In this document: positions 1-6,533 of the stretch, one piece after another
Layout of the letters: each line of letters starts with the position of its first letter
Numbering within the stretch: position 1 is the stretch's first letter
From: JAXHUA01 sp034189695
Lineage (GTDB): Bacteria > Chloroflexota > Dehalococcoidia > E44-bin15
Direction: 5' to 3'
Assembly (NCBI GenBank): GCA_034189695.1
Contig: JAXHUA010000083.1
Location: 1-34,771, forward strand
Length of the DNA stretch: 34,771 nucleotides
The notes under the pieces: generated by a model
What the model was told of the DNA's origin: nothing
The model's database searches: none
What the model saw: only the letters and a program-made list of their open reading frames with translations
Program-made: the position numbers and the translations under genes

Positions 1-705
1 CTCATAACCTTGGTGCGGTCTTTCAGAGACCCGTGAAAGCGCTCTATCCGATTCGTGGACTGCTCAGGCAAAGCCCTGAATGGCTTGCTGCGTAATGTGC
101 CTCGTGTCTCTCCCAAAGGCGAGTTCTATGCCATCCAAGTACGCCAGGAGCCCATCAGTCAGCACGACGTTCGGTGTTTTGCCTGCCCGTGCTGCTGCGG
201 CTTCCATGAGCGTCTGTGCATCCTTGGCTGTCCGCGTCCGTGAGACGTGCGAAGCAAGCAAGTACCTCGTATCGGAATCAATGATGTCCCAGAACCATAG
301 CCAGCCCCCGTCTATGCGCAAGGCTGTTTCGTCCGCCACCCATACGTCACCCACCTTCGGCGTGTAGCCCTTGGCTTCAGCCAAAGCCTTCTTGGTGAAC
401 CTAACCACCCACCTGTAGACTGTGGAATCAGACGGGTGAATTCCATATATCTCTGCTAGAGACTCACGTATGTTGTTTAGGCTCTGACCCCTGTAGTACA
501 TACCGACGGCCGCTCCCACCTGCTCTACCGGCGTCTGCATATCGGGTAGGGCATCATTGTCGGCGAATTTCCTGTGGCAGTCGTTGCAGAAGAAGCGCTG
601 GGTTCCCCTGAAGCTGCCATACCTGATGACGTTTCTAGAGCCGCAGTATTTGCAGGCAACCTCGAAGTATGGGGCTTTCACTGGCAGGTTGGTAGACGTC
701 ACCAC
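1..705 (-). pseudogene. DDE transposase, frameshifted and truncated by window edge
   Basis: Cut-and-paste or cointegrate transposase of an insertion sequence. The start is a GTG at 705 with AAGGAG five bases upstream. Residues 18-43 form a zinc ribbon (C18, C21, C40, C43), followed by a helix-turn-helix-like stretch around residues 73-103 and a DDE domain with D125 in VWVADET and D184 in VLTDG. The frame stops at TGA 66-64 after residue 213. Downstream, the shifted frame reads NRIERFHGSLKDR, the conserved block carrying the third acidic residue of this family, and stays open to base 1. One surplus base at about 66 explains the break. The family is a confident call; whether the copy is dead, mis-sequenced or uses recoding cannot be told from here. 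Confidence 0.8.
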
Positions 706-846
706 CTAACTCCTTCTCGTCTTAGGCACTCTTTGCCTGGGCGTCGTGGTGGTGTGCCCGCACCTCATACATCTCCACCGCTGTCGCCCCCTGTAGGTGC
801 CGAACCTAATCAACTCTCTACTGTAGCATTGCGGACAGACAGGCAA
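706..846 (-). CDS. 46-residue zinc-ribbon protein of the insertion sequence
   Basis: A small ORF directly upstream of the transposase on the same strand. Its TAG stop (708-706) abuts the transposase GTG start with no gap, which suggests translational coupling. It contains two cysteine pairs, CPQC at residues 4-7 and CMRC at residues 26-29, separated by 18 residues. That is the same spacing as the zinc ribbon inside the transposase (C21 to C40), and both share a G-x-Y/F-RG-x-QR core. It looks like a duplicated or detached DNA-binding ribbon. The start is uncertain: TTG at 846 gives 46 residues and an in-frame TAA lies 12 bases further upstream. No clear ribosome site was seen for it. It is too short for usual gene callers. 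Confidence 0.55.
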   Translation of the reverse strand: MPVCPQCYSRELIRFGTYRGRQRWRCMRCGHTTTTPRQRVPKTRRS

Positions 847-907
847 GTTGCACCCCCGTGTATTGGTTTATGACTGGCGTCAGGTACGATGCGTAGTGGT
901 TTACCCC

Positions 908-936
908 TTGACAAGAGCCACAAAGTATGATAGCGT
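908..936 (+). promoter_or_regulatory. Candidate promoter for the tRNA gene
   Basis: A perfect -35 box TTGACA lies at 908-913. With a 17-base spacer the -10 box would be TAGCGT at 931-936, which is a weak match. The expected start near 943 leaves about 55 bases of leader before the tRNA. The -35 is good but the -10 is poor, so this is tentative. Confidence 0.35.
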
Positions 937-998
937 CTCAGAAGAGGGGTGGGAAGGGGGAGCGACTTCTTGGTGAGAGCACTCCCCCCACTCTCAAC

Positions 999-1084
999 GG
1001 CGCTGTACTGTAATCGGTAAACAGGCGGCACTTGGAATGCCGTGGGTACGTTTACCCTTGGGGGTTCGATTCCCCCCAGCGCCA
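999..1084 (+). tRNA. tRNA with long variable arm and UGG anticodon (class II fold, Pro codon CCA)
   Basis: A complete cloverleaf can be drawn. Acceptor stem GGCGCTG (999-1005) pairs with CAGCGCC (1077-1083). The D stem is CTGT/ACAG (1008-1011, 1021-1024), with G18 and G19 at 1016-1017. The anticodon stem is CGGCA/TGCCG (1026-1030, 1038-1042) around the seven-base loop CTTGGAA, giving anticodon TGG at 1033-1035. The variable region is 17 bases with a 5-bp stem GGGTA/TACCC (1044-1048, 1053-1057). The T stem GGGGG/CCCCC carries loop TTCGATT. U8, A14, A15-U48, A21, U33 and A58 are all in place. The discriminator is A1084 and CCA is not encoded. A UGG anticodon means proline, but a long variable arm belongs to Leu, Ser or bacterial Tyr tRNAs, and A37 replaces the G37 usual in tRNA-Pro. 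The aminoacyl identity is therefore open. Confidence 0.85.
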
Positions 1085-1150
1085 TACTAGGCTGTATGTG
1101 AATATTATAGCACATCACTGCTAATTCCTTCTAGAAAGGAGGTATGCCCT

Positions 1151-1345
1151 ATGGCTGAACCACGAAACTGCTACAAGTACTACTTCAAAGTCGGGAACAG
1201 AGTTGTTCACGGCGGCATCACTATAGACTTGGATAGGCGTGGAAGAGAGCATAAGCAACGCTGGCCCAGCGGCCATATCGTGAAGGTCGGCAGGGCTACA
1301 ACCAAAGATGCTGCCCGGCAATGGGAATGCGACCATGGCTTTTAG
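1151..1345 (+). CDS. Small GIY-YIG-like protein (64 aa)
   Basis: The start is ATG at 1151 behind a strong AAAGGAGG site. The protein is 64 residues and rich in basic residues. Residues 18-34 (VVHGGIT-IDLDRRGREH) resemble the second half of the GIY-YIG nuclease signature, where a YIG-like strand is followed by the conserved arginine (R29/R30) and histidine (H34). The helix ARQWECDHG near residues 55-63 could supply the acidic residue (E59) that binds metal in that superfamily. The domain is much shorter than usual (about 80-100 residues) and the YIG tyrosine is histidine. Fold assignment is inference and activity is unknown. It sits between an unusual tRNA and a convergent cluster of small genes; its stop overlaps the stop of the opposing gene. 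Confidence 0.65.
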   Translation: MAEPRNCYKYYFKVGNRVVHGGITIDLDRRGREHKQRWPSGHIVKVGRATTKDAARQWECDHGF

Positions 1346-1545
1346 CCTCCGTCTCCATCTGCTACTCTGAACGACGTCCCATCGAACTCGCCTGATTCTC
1401 TCGTGAAGTAGTACTGGCGGTCGTCAACAGACAGCACTGAATACTGCGGTGACGTTGTGACAGCTATGCGGTGTCCTGTGAAGCTGTCGTCGTACTCAAA
1501 TGGCTTGATTATGGCCAAATCAGGGCTATCCTCTCTGCACGTCAC
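1342..1545 (-). CDS. Hypothetical small protein (67 aa)
   Basis: The family is not recognised. The start is GTG at 1545 with AAAGGAG six bases upstream, a strong site, and the GTG overlaps the TAG stop of the preceding ORF by one base (TAGTG), so the two are probably translated together. The product is acidic and soluble with no membrane segment or cysteine pair beyond a single Cys3. Short beta-like stretches (HRIAVTTSPQYSVLSV, RQYYFTRE) suggest a small all-beta protein. It is the last gene of a three-gene minus-strand cluster (1992 to 1342) and ends tail-to-tail with the GIY-YIG-like gene. Confidence 0.55.
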   Translation of the reverse strand: MTCREDSPDLAIIKPFEYDDSFTGHRIAVTTSPQYSVLSVDDRQYYFTRESGEFDGTSFRVADGDGG

Positions 1546-1772
1546 TATTGTCTCCTTTCGGTTCCAAGCACAACAGTCTTAAACATGGTTTCTTGCTCGC
1601 TCGCGATTGACATAGGCATTCGGATATGATAGTCTCTCAAAACCATAACCCCACTGGAAGACAGAGCACTTTCATTATCATGAAAGCGAGGTGTGACCAT
1701 GAACACCCTGTTGTCAGCCATAGTGACTATCGCCGTTGCAGTCGTTCTAGCTATCGTGTTTGTCTTTTTCAT
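1545..1772 (-). CDS. Hypothetical protein (75 aa), middle gene of small cluster
   Basis: The family is not recognised. The ATG at 1772 follows the stop of the upstream gene by seven bases (TGAGAAT), and its TAG stop overlaps the next start. This tight packing is the main reason to believe it. The only ribosome-site candidate is a weak GTGAGA. The product begins with a basic KK and a Thr/Ala-rich stretch and shows no known motif. Its first 25 codons lie antisense to the candidate membrane microprotein at 1699-1800; it is possible that only one of the two is translated. Start alternatives exist at internal ATG codons. Confidence 0.45.
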   Translation of the reverse strand: MKKTNTIARTTATAIVTMADNRVFMVTPRFHDNESALSSSGVMVLRDYHIRMPMSIASEQETMFKTVVLGTERRQ

Positions 1773-1800
1773 ATTCTCACTAGTGCTGGAACTCTGGTGA
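1699..1800 (+). CDS. Candidate single-pass membrane microprotein (33 aa)
   Basis: ATG at 1699 has GAGGTG five bases upstream. The 33-residue product is a single hydrophobic helix from about residue 5 to 28 (rich in Val, Ile, Ala, Phe) with a short acidic-aromatic tail LELW, and the frame closes at TGA 1798-1800. It is antisense to the 75-residue ORF and overlaps the end of the 70-residue gene by 21 bases. The ribosome site and clean amphipathic pattern favour a real toxin-like or regulatory peptide, but a hydrophobic frame can arise by chance opposite another gene. No type I toxin family was recognised by sequence. Confidence 0.35.
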   Translation: MNTLLSAIVTIAVAVVLAIVFVFFIFSLVLELW

Positions 1801-1992
1801 GTTCCGACTCATTCTTCTCGCCAAACCGTATGCACCTCCCAAAACACACACGAGACCAATAGCTGCCAGAATAAACGGGACAGCTGCATTCGTGTGTATT
1901 GTATGCCCTACAACGGCAAGTATGCCGTCACAGGATTCGTACAGTACTGCCGCCCCAGCAGCCGTTACGAAGGAAAAGACAAACAATCTCAT
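1780..1992 (-). CDS. Small two-helix membrane protein (70 aa)
   Basis: The family is not recognised. ATG at 1992 has a near-perfect ribosome site (TAGGAGG, five bases upstream), which fixes the start. Two hydrophobic segments are visible, about residues 4-18 and 37-58, the second with a GAYGLARR end that looks like a membrane-exit positive patch. It is the first gene of the minus-strand cluster and is followed after seven bases by the 75-residue ORF. No promoter was convincing in the 100 bases upstream. Base composition here is lower in GC than the flanking core genes: lines 1141-1200 and 1621-1680 count to 48% and 42%. Confidence 0.6.
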   Translation of the reverse strand: MRLFVFSFVTAAGAAVLYESCDGILAVVGHTIHTNAAVPFILAAIGLVCVLGGAYGLARRMSRNSPEFQH

Positions 1993-2109
1993 ATTTACCT
2001 CCTAACCTGCTTCAACATCGGCGTCATCCGTTTCCGTGATTGCCTCGCCTGCTTTCTGTGTCAAGATTCATTCCAACCACGATGGAGCAGTATCAGCTGA
2101 CGGCGTCTC

Positions 2110-2138
2110 TTGCATTCCACAATGTGCGATAGTAGAAT
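2110..2138 (+). promoter_or_regulatory. Candidate pdxS promoter
   Basis: TTGCAT (2110-2115) and TAGAAT (2133-2138, five of six consensus bases) are separated by exactly 17 bases. Transcription would begin near 2145, leaving about 35 bases before the pdxS start at 2180. The -35 is only a partial match. Confidence 0.45.
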
Positions 2139-2179
2139 ATTCACTCAGCACTTATGTGAACTTGCTTCGGAGGGACGGG

Positions 2180-3061
2180 ATGGACAAAGGAACCTGGAAG
2201 GTCAAGACGGGGCTGGCGCAGATGTTGAAGGGCGGCGTCATCATGGACGTTGTCACGCCAGAGCACGCCAAGATCGCTGAGGACGCCGGTGCGTGTGCCG
2301 TTATGGCTTTGGAGAGAGTCCCTGCCGATATACGAGCCGCAGGAGGGGTCGCCCGCATGGCTGACCCCAACGTTATCCTGGCCATCATGGATGCGGTTTC
2401 CATCCCAGTGATGGCGAAATGCCGCATCGGCCACTTTGTCGAGGCGCAGGTCCTGGAGTCACTGGGAGTGGACTTCATCGACGAGTCTGAGGTGCTTACC
2501 CCGGCGGATGAGAGCCACCACATCTGGAAACATGACTTCAAGGCCCCGTTCGTCTGCGGTTGCCGTGACCTGGGTGAGGCCCTCAGACGGGTCGCCGAGG
2601 GGGCGGCGATGATACGGACCAAGGGAGAGGCGGGTACCGGCAACATCATCGAGGCAGTGAGGCACATGAGGGCGGTGATGGATGAGATTCGAAAGATCGC
2701 CAACATGGGCACCGACGAACTCATGGCCGAGGCCAAGTCGCTGGGCGCGCCGCTGGAGTTGGTGTTGGAGGTACACAACACGGGAAGACTGCCCGTGGTC
2801 AATTTCGCCGCCGGCGGCGTTGCGACACCGGCGGACGCCGCGCTTATGATGCAGCTCGGCGCCGAGGGGGTCTTTGTGGGCTCAGGGATATTCAAGTCCA
2901 GCGACCCTGACCCCAGGGCCAGAGCCATTGTCAAAGCCACCACTCACTACAATGATCCGGCAATCATTGCCGAGGTATCCAAGGGACTCGGCTTGCCGAT
3001 GCCTGGCCTGGACATCAAGACCATTCCCGCCGAAGAGCTTCTTGCCTCGCGAGGCTGGTAG
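2180..3061 (+). CDS. pdxS: Pyridoxal 5'-phosphate synthase lyase subunit PdxS
   Basis: Makes the vitamin B6 cofactor PLP from ribose 5-phosphate, glyceraldehyde 3-phosphate and ammonia, in the deoxyxylulose-independent pathway. ATG at 2180 has GGAGG six bases upstream and gives 293 residues, the family's normal length; the frame is open further upstream (to 2036) but that extension has no PdxS character. D23, the Schiff-base lysine K80 in PVMAKCRIGHF, and the second lysine K148 in RTKGEAGTG are all present. The phosphate-binding region NFAAGGVATPADAALMM and GSGIFKS follow. pdxT starts two bases after the stop, as expected for partners that assemble into a 24-subunit complex and channel ammonia. 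Confidence 0.97.
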   Translation: MDKGTWKVKTGLAQMLKGGVIMDVVTPEHAKIAEDAGACAVMALERVPADIRAAGGVARMADPNVILAIMDAVSIPVMAKCRIGHFVEAQVLESLGVDFIDESEVLTPADESHHIWKHDFKAPFVCGCRDLGEALRRVAEGAAMIRTKGEAGTGNIIEAVRHMRAVMDEIRKIANMGTDELMAEAKSLGAPLELVLEVHNTGRLPVVNFAAGGVATPADAALMMQLGAEGVFVGSGIFKSSDPDPRARAIVKATTHYNDPAIIAEVSKGLGLPMPGLDIKTIPAEELLASRGW

Positions 3062-3062
3062 C

Positions 3063-3644
3063 ATGAACAGAGTCGGCGTCCTCGCGCTTCAGGGTGCCTT
3101 CGTGGAGCACATGAACTCGCTTCGCAGCCTGGGAATAGAGGCCTGTCTTGTCCGCGTGGCCCAGCAACTCGAAGCTCTGGATGCCCTGGTCATCCCGGGC
3201 GGCGAGACCACCACCATGAGCAGACTCATGAATGAGTACCGCTTCACGGCTCCGCTGAAGGCGCTCGCCCAGGATGGATTCCCGATGATGGGCACCTGCG
3301 CCGGCATGGTGCTTCTCGGGAAGAACGGCGTGCATAAGAATGTGACTTCCCTCGGGGCAATGGACATCCACGTCAGGCGCAACGCCTTCGGTCGACAGGT
3401 CGACAGCTTCGAGACCGATCTCGATATCCCGGCGATCGGCGAGCCGCCGTTCCATGCTGTCTTCATCCGCGCACCGCTTATCGCGGAGGTCGGAGACGGC
3501 GTGGAGGTGTTAGCGAGTCTGCCAAACGGAACCGGTGTCGCCGCGAGGCAGGGGAAGATGGTCGCGTTGGCCTTCCACCCCGAACTGACCGGTGACCTCA
3601 GGCTCCATGCATACTTCTTGAGCATCGCTCGTGGTCAGAGGTGA
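3063..3644 (+). CDS. pdxT: Pyridoxal 5'-phosphate synthase glutaminase subunit PdxT
   Basis: Class I glutamine amidotransferase that releases ammonia for PdxS. ATG at 3063 follows the pdxS stop by one base, so translation is probably coupled. The 193 residues match the family length. Visible signatures are GVLALQGAF at the N terminus, IPGGETTT (residues 44-51), nucleophile C79 in GTCAGM, and the H172/E174 pair in FHPELTGD. No truncation or substitution in the triad. The next ORF begins about 10 bases after the stop, so it may share the transcript. Confidence 0.97.
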   Translation: MNRVGVLALQGAFVEHMNSLRSLGIEACLVRVAQQLEALDALVIPGGETTTMSRLMNEYRFTAPLKALAQDGFPMMGTCAGMVLLGKNGVHKNVTSLGAMDIHVRRNAFGRQVDSFETDLDIPAIGEPPFHAVFIRAPLIAEVGDGVEVLASLPNGTGVAARQGKMVALAFHPELTGDLRLHAYFLSIARGQR

Positions 3645-3654
3645 GTGCTGGGCA

Positions 3655-4575
3655 ATGATTCGAACCCTCTATCCGGTTGATTTGCCATCGATTCTCTTCT
3701 CATCGGGTAGAATACCATCTAACCAGGCCATTGCCTGCGACAACCTCAACAATACCAGCCCGGTATCGCCGGAGGCGTTCATGGAGCACTGGCTCCCCGT
3801 CCGGTTGAGGCGCCACACCTGGATCTCCTACCGAGGTGGCCGCGTGGTTGGGCTGGTGTCCATCAAGTTCTGTGCCACTTCCTCGGCATGGCATGTCGAT
3901 TGCCTGCGGGCCGACGCTGACAGGTGTATCCCGCTCCTCGATGCAGTGAGCAGTGCAGCCGCGAGACAGAGGGTACGGAGGGTATTCCTGCGTCTCCCGT
4001 CGGACAGTCCCCTTGCGGCCGAGGCCAGGCGTTCTGGCTTCACGACATACAGAACCGACGACCTCTATCGGTACGACGGAGAGGGAGTCTGGCCAGCAGG
4101 CACCATCCCACCGTCTTACAGTATCACCAGTCTGTCAAAGGACGACCGCTACTTGCTCTTCCGGTTGTATACAGCGGCCGTTCCGGCCCTCATCCGCGCC
4201 GCCGAAGGCATGACGCTGACGGAGTGGCAGGATACAAGGGAGCCGACGTCCTTGCTTCGGCAGCATCGTGAGTTCGTTGTGAGAAGAGATGATCGGGCGG
4301 TAGGATGGTTGCGCGTCGACTCGGCTGGTCGAGCTGGCTGCTTCAGTCTGATGTTCGGCCAACTGGATGACGACGTCATCGAATGGCTCGTGAGCTTCAG
4401 CCTCAAATGCCTCGAGGGGAGATCGCCAGTATACTGCATCGCCTTCCCGTTCCAAGCGACGCTGGCGCCACTCCTGGAGCGACTTGGTTTCGAGCAGGCG
4501 GCGGAGTGCTGCACCCTGCTGAAGGAAATCTCAATCAAGGTGAGTGAGCCGAGTTTCATGCCCATGCGGGCCTAG
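3655..4575 (+). CDS. GNAT-like protein with two acetyltransferase-type halves
   Basis: Probably a GNAT-fold acyltransferase; the substrate is unknown. The ATG at 3655 gives 306 residues; a GTG at 3631, overlapping pdxT, is the alternative, and GAGGTGAG lies 11 bases upstream of the ATG. The N-terminal half has the usual GNAT rhythm of a strand around WISYRGGRVVGLVSI and a helix ending in ARRSGFTTYRTDDLYRY, where the last strand follows a GF turn. The C-terminal half repeats this (EFVVRRDDRAVGWLRV, then LLERLGFEQAAECCTLLKEI). No clear R/Q-x-x-G-x-G/A acetyl-CoA loop is seen in either half, so one or both may be degenerate. It sits between pdxT and the R3H ATPase on the same strand with short gaps. 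Confidence 0.6.
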   Translation: MIRTLYPVDLPSILFSSGRIPSNQAIACDNLNNTSPVSPEAFMEHWLPVRLRRHTWISYRGGRVVGLVSIKFCATSSAWHVDCLRADADRCIPLLDAVSSAAARQRVRRVFLRLPSDSPLAAEARRSGFTTYRTDDLYRYDGEGVWPAGTIPPSYSITSLSKDDRYLLFRLYTAAVPALIRAAEGMTLTEWQDTREPTSLLRQHREFVVRRDDRAVGWLRVDSAGRAGCFSLMFGQLDDDVIEWLVSFSLKCLEGRSPVYCIAFPFQATLAPLLERLGFEQAAECCTLLKEISIKVSEPSFMPMRA

Positions 4576-4584
4576 AGGAGGGAT

Positions 4585-6084
4585 ATGTTCGAGAGGACGT
4601 GCGACCTGGAGGCGCTACTGGACAGGCTTCCCCCGCATATCGCCGGACCCCTTCGTGACCGGAGAGTGCGCAGCGGGCTCCTGGAGGTGGTCATGGACCT
4701 GGGCCGGCCTCCTGAGGCGCGCTATCCCGAGGAGGACGTGATCCTGAGCGATAAGGAGGTTGGGGAAGAGGATATCGAGTACGTTGTATCGCGAATATCT
4801 CCCTTCAGCGGAGACAACCGCGCTGGAATCGAGCGTACTCTCCATCGAATCTCAGCCATCAGAAACCGAAAGGGGCGTGTCATAGGCCTGACCTGCCGCG
4901 TCGGGCGGGCGGTGTTCGGAACGATCACCATCATCCGAGACCTAGTCGAGTCCGGCAGAAGCATCCTCCTGCTGGGCAGGCCCGGCGTCGGCAAGACCAC
5001 CATGCTGCGTGAAGTGGCCCGCGTTCTCGCCGATGATTTCAAGAAGCGGGTGGTGATCGTTGATACGTCGAATGAGATCGCCGGTGACGGCGACATACCC
5101 CATCCAGCCATAGGGCATGCCCGCAGAATGCAGGTCACTACGCCGCAACTCCAGCACGCCGTGATGATCGAGGCTGTGGAGAACCACATGCCCGAGGTCA
5201 TTGTCATTGATGAGATCGGCACCGAGCTTGAGGCCCTGGCAGCCCGTACCATCGCCGAGCGTGGCGTGCAGCTCGTCGCCACGGCTCACGGGAACACGTT
5301 GGAGAACCTCATCATGAACCCCACGCTGGCTGACCTCATCGGAGGCATCCAGTCGGTCACATTGAGCGACGAGGAGGCCAAGAGGCGGGGCACCCAGAAA
5401 TCTATCCTGGAGCGAAAGGCACCGCCAACCTTTGACATCGTTGTCGAGATCCAGGACTGGTACCACGTGGCGGTCCACTCCGACGTATCCACCGTCGTCG
5501 ATGCCATGCTGAGGGGGCGTGCCGTCTCGCCTGAGGTGCGCTGGCTGGACGAGACCGCGGAAGTCAGAAGACAGCAGGTCACATCTCCAGTCGAGGCGAG
5601 GGCAGAGCGGGTGCCGTCGGACACCACGCGGAAGATCTTCCCATTCGGCATCAACAGGGACCGCCTGGAGCAGGCGGTGAAGTCAATGAGCGTGCCGGCG
5701 AAGGTGGTAACCCACCTGACCGACGCTGACCTCCTCATGACCTCGAAGAGCTACTACCGGCGCAAACCGCAGCCCATCCGCGACGCAGAGGACGCCGGCA
5801 TACCCATCTACGTGTTGAGAACGAACAAGATGTCACAGATAGAGCGATGCCTGGCCAGCGTCTTTGACGTCGAAGCCCCCCACGACAATGTCAACCTGGC
5901 CCTGACCGAGGCCGAGCAGGCCATCGCCCAGGTGCGGCAGGGCAGAAGCTCGGTAGACCTCACCCCCCAGAACGCCTACATAAGGATGCTTCAGCACCAG
6001 CTGGCCGAACGATACAGTCTCTCGTCCCACAGCATCGGGCGTGAGCCACGCAGAAGGGTCCGCATCTTCCGGGGCTGGGCATAG
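4585..6084 (+). CDS. AAA-type ATPase with C-terminal R3H domain (Ycf45/SpoIIIAA-like)
   Basis: A nucleic-acid-associated ATPase of the family that includes plastid Ycf45; its exact cellular role is not established. ATG at 4585 has AGGAGGG just upstream. The N-terminal 110 residues contain the family's leader region, followed by Walker A GRPGVGKTT (131-139), Walker B VIVIDEIG with D209/E210, and a sensor-like TAHGN segment. The C terminus has RMLQH, the R-x3-H motif of an R3H single-stranded nucleic acid binding domain, and ends in a basic RRRVRIF tail. At 499 residues the length is normal. Between the domains lies a region around residues 345-440 that includes KVVTHLTDADLLMTSKS, typical of these proteins. 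It is the last gene of the pdx-strand cluster. Confidence 0.85.
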   Translation: MFERTCDLEALLDRLPPHIAGPLRDRRVRSGLLEVVMDLGRPPEARYPEEDVILSDKEVGEEDIEYVVSRISPFSGDNRAGIERTLHRISAIRNRKGRVIGLTCRVGRAVFGTITIIRDLVESGRSILLLGRPGVGKTTMLREVARVLADDFKKRVVIVDTSNEIAGDGDIPHPAIGHARRMQVTTPQLQHAVMIEAVENHMPEVIVIDEIGTELEALAARTIAERGVQLVATAHGNTLENLIMNPTLADLIGGIQSVTLSDEEAKRRGTQKSILERKAPPTFDIVVEIQDWYHVAVHSDVSTVVDAMLRGRAVSPEVRWLDETAEVRRQQVTSPVEARAERVPSDTTRKIFPFGINRDRLEQAVKSMSVPAKVVTHLTDADLLMTSKSYYRRKPQPIRDAEDAGIPIYVLRTNKMSQIERCLASVFDVEAPHDNVNLALTEAEQAIAQVRQGRSSVDLTPQNAYIRMLQHQLAERYSLSSHSIGREPRRRVRIFRGWA

Positions 6085-6099
6085 GCCAGGGGCTACCAG

Positions 6100-6393
6100 C
6101 TATCCGCCTGAGCCGTCCCCGGCGACAAGAGCCGCCCCCAAGGCCCCCATAATCTGCGGCTCTGGAGCGACGCAAACCGTCAGGCCGAGTCGAGTCTCGA
6201 TCTCTCGGCTAACCGCCCTGTTCATAGCAACACCCCCGGTGACCACAGCTTCCTGCTGCATGGGCACCCGGCCCTGCAGGTCCGGAACTCGATCCGCCAG
6301 CGCCCGATGCAGGCCAGCCAGCAAAAAGGGAACGAACTTCGAAGTCGCCGACCCCACCTCAACTCTGGCCGCGGTCACCGCCTCATACCCTGC
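6100..6393 (-). pseudogene. C-terminal remnant of BadF/BcrA/HgdC-type dehydratase activase
   Basis: Only the last 95 or so residues of an ASKHA-fold activase remain. Activases of this family hydrolyse ATP to inject an electron into 2-hydroxyacyl-CoA dehydratase or benzoyl-CoA reductase and are about 260 residues long. The remnant holds VVTGGVAMNRAV and APEPQIMGALGAALVA, the adenosine-side phosphate and C-terminal motifs. The frame is closed by TGA just upstream of 6393, and the N-terminal ATPase half with the cluster-binding cysteines is absent. No ribosome site precedes the in-frame GTG at 6378. It lies tail-to-tail with the R3H ATPase gene. A free-standing small protein is possible but less likely than decay. 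Confidence 0.6.
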
Positions 6394-6460
6394 GTATCAT
6401 GGTGGCAGTGGGCTGAGGATAGTCAACCGGACAAGTGACAGCCGGAGTCAGGCACACTGT

Positions 6461-6489
6461 TTCCCTAGTGCAAGGTCGAATGCTACAAT
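6461..6489 (+). promoter_or_regulatory. Candidate promoter of the alpha/beta hydrolase gene
   Basis: An extended -10, TGC followed by TACAAT (6484-6489), has a poor -35 (TTCCCT, 6461-6466) at 17 bases. Expected start near 6496, about 40 bases before the gene. Confidence 0.35.
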
Positions 6490-6533
6490 GTGACATTGGC
6501 AACGCACCAACAAGGCTTGGGCTGGAGCGAGGG

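Larger units (their letters stand above)
1..846 (-). mobile_element. Insertion sequence, partial, cut by left window edge
   Basis: Two adjacent minus-strand reading frames make up the element as far as it is visible: a 46-residue zinc-ribbon ORF (846-706) and a DDE transposase (705 to the window edge). The transposase is of the IS6/IS1-like zinc-ribbon DDE type. The 3' part lies outside the window, so terminal inverted repeats and target duplication cannot be checked; the right boundary is set at the first ORF only and the true end may lie further, towards position 900. The transposase frame is broken near 64-66, so this copy is probably inactive unless the break is a sequencing error. Confidence 0.75.

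Noticed and set aside
810..1118. 102-codon minus-strand frame across the tRNA
   Set aside because: It is antisense to the tRNA and has no coding signature.
2036..2179. Upstream extension of the pdxS frame
   Set aside because: No PdxS-like residues before M at 2180, and a GGAGG site fixes that start.
3640..3675. GGGTTCGAATC on the minus strand, like a tRNA T-arm
   Set aside because: The flanks do not pair as a T stem or acceptor, and the bases encode the start of the GNAT-like protein.
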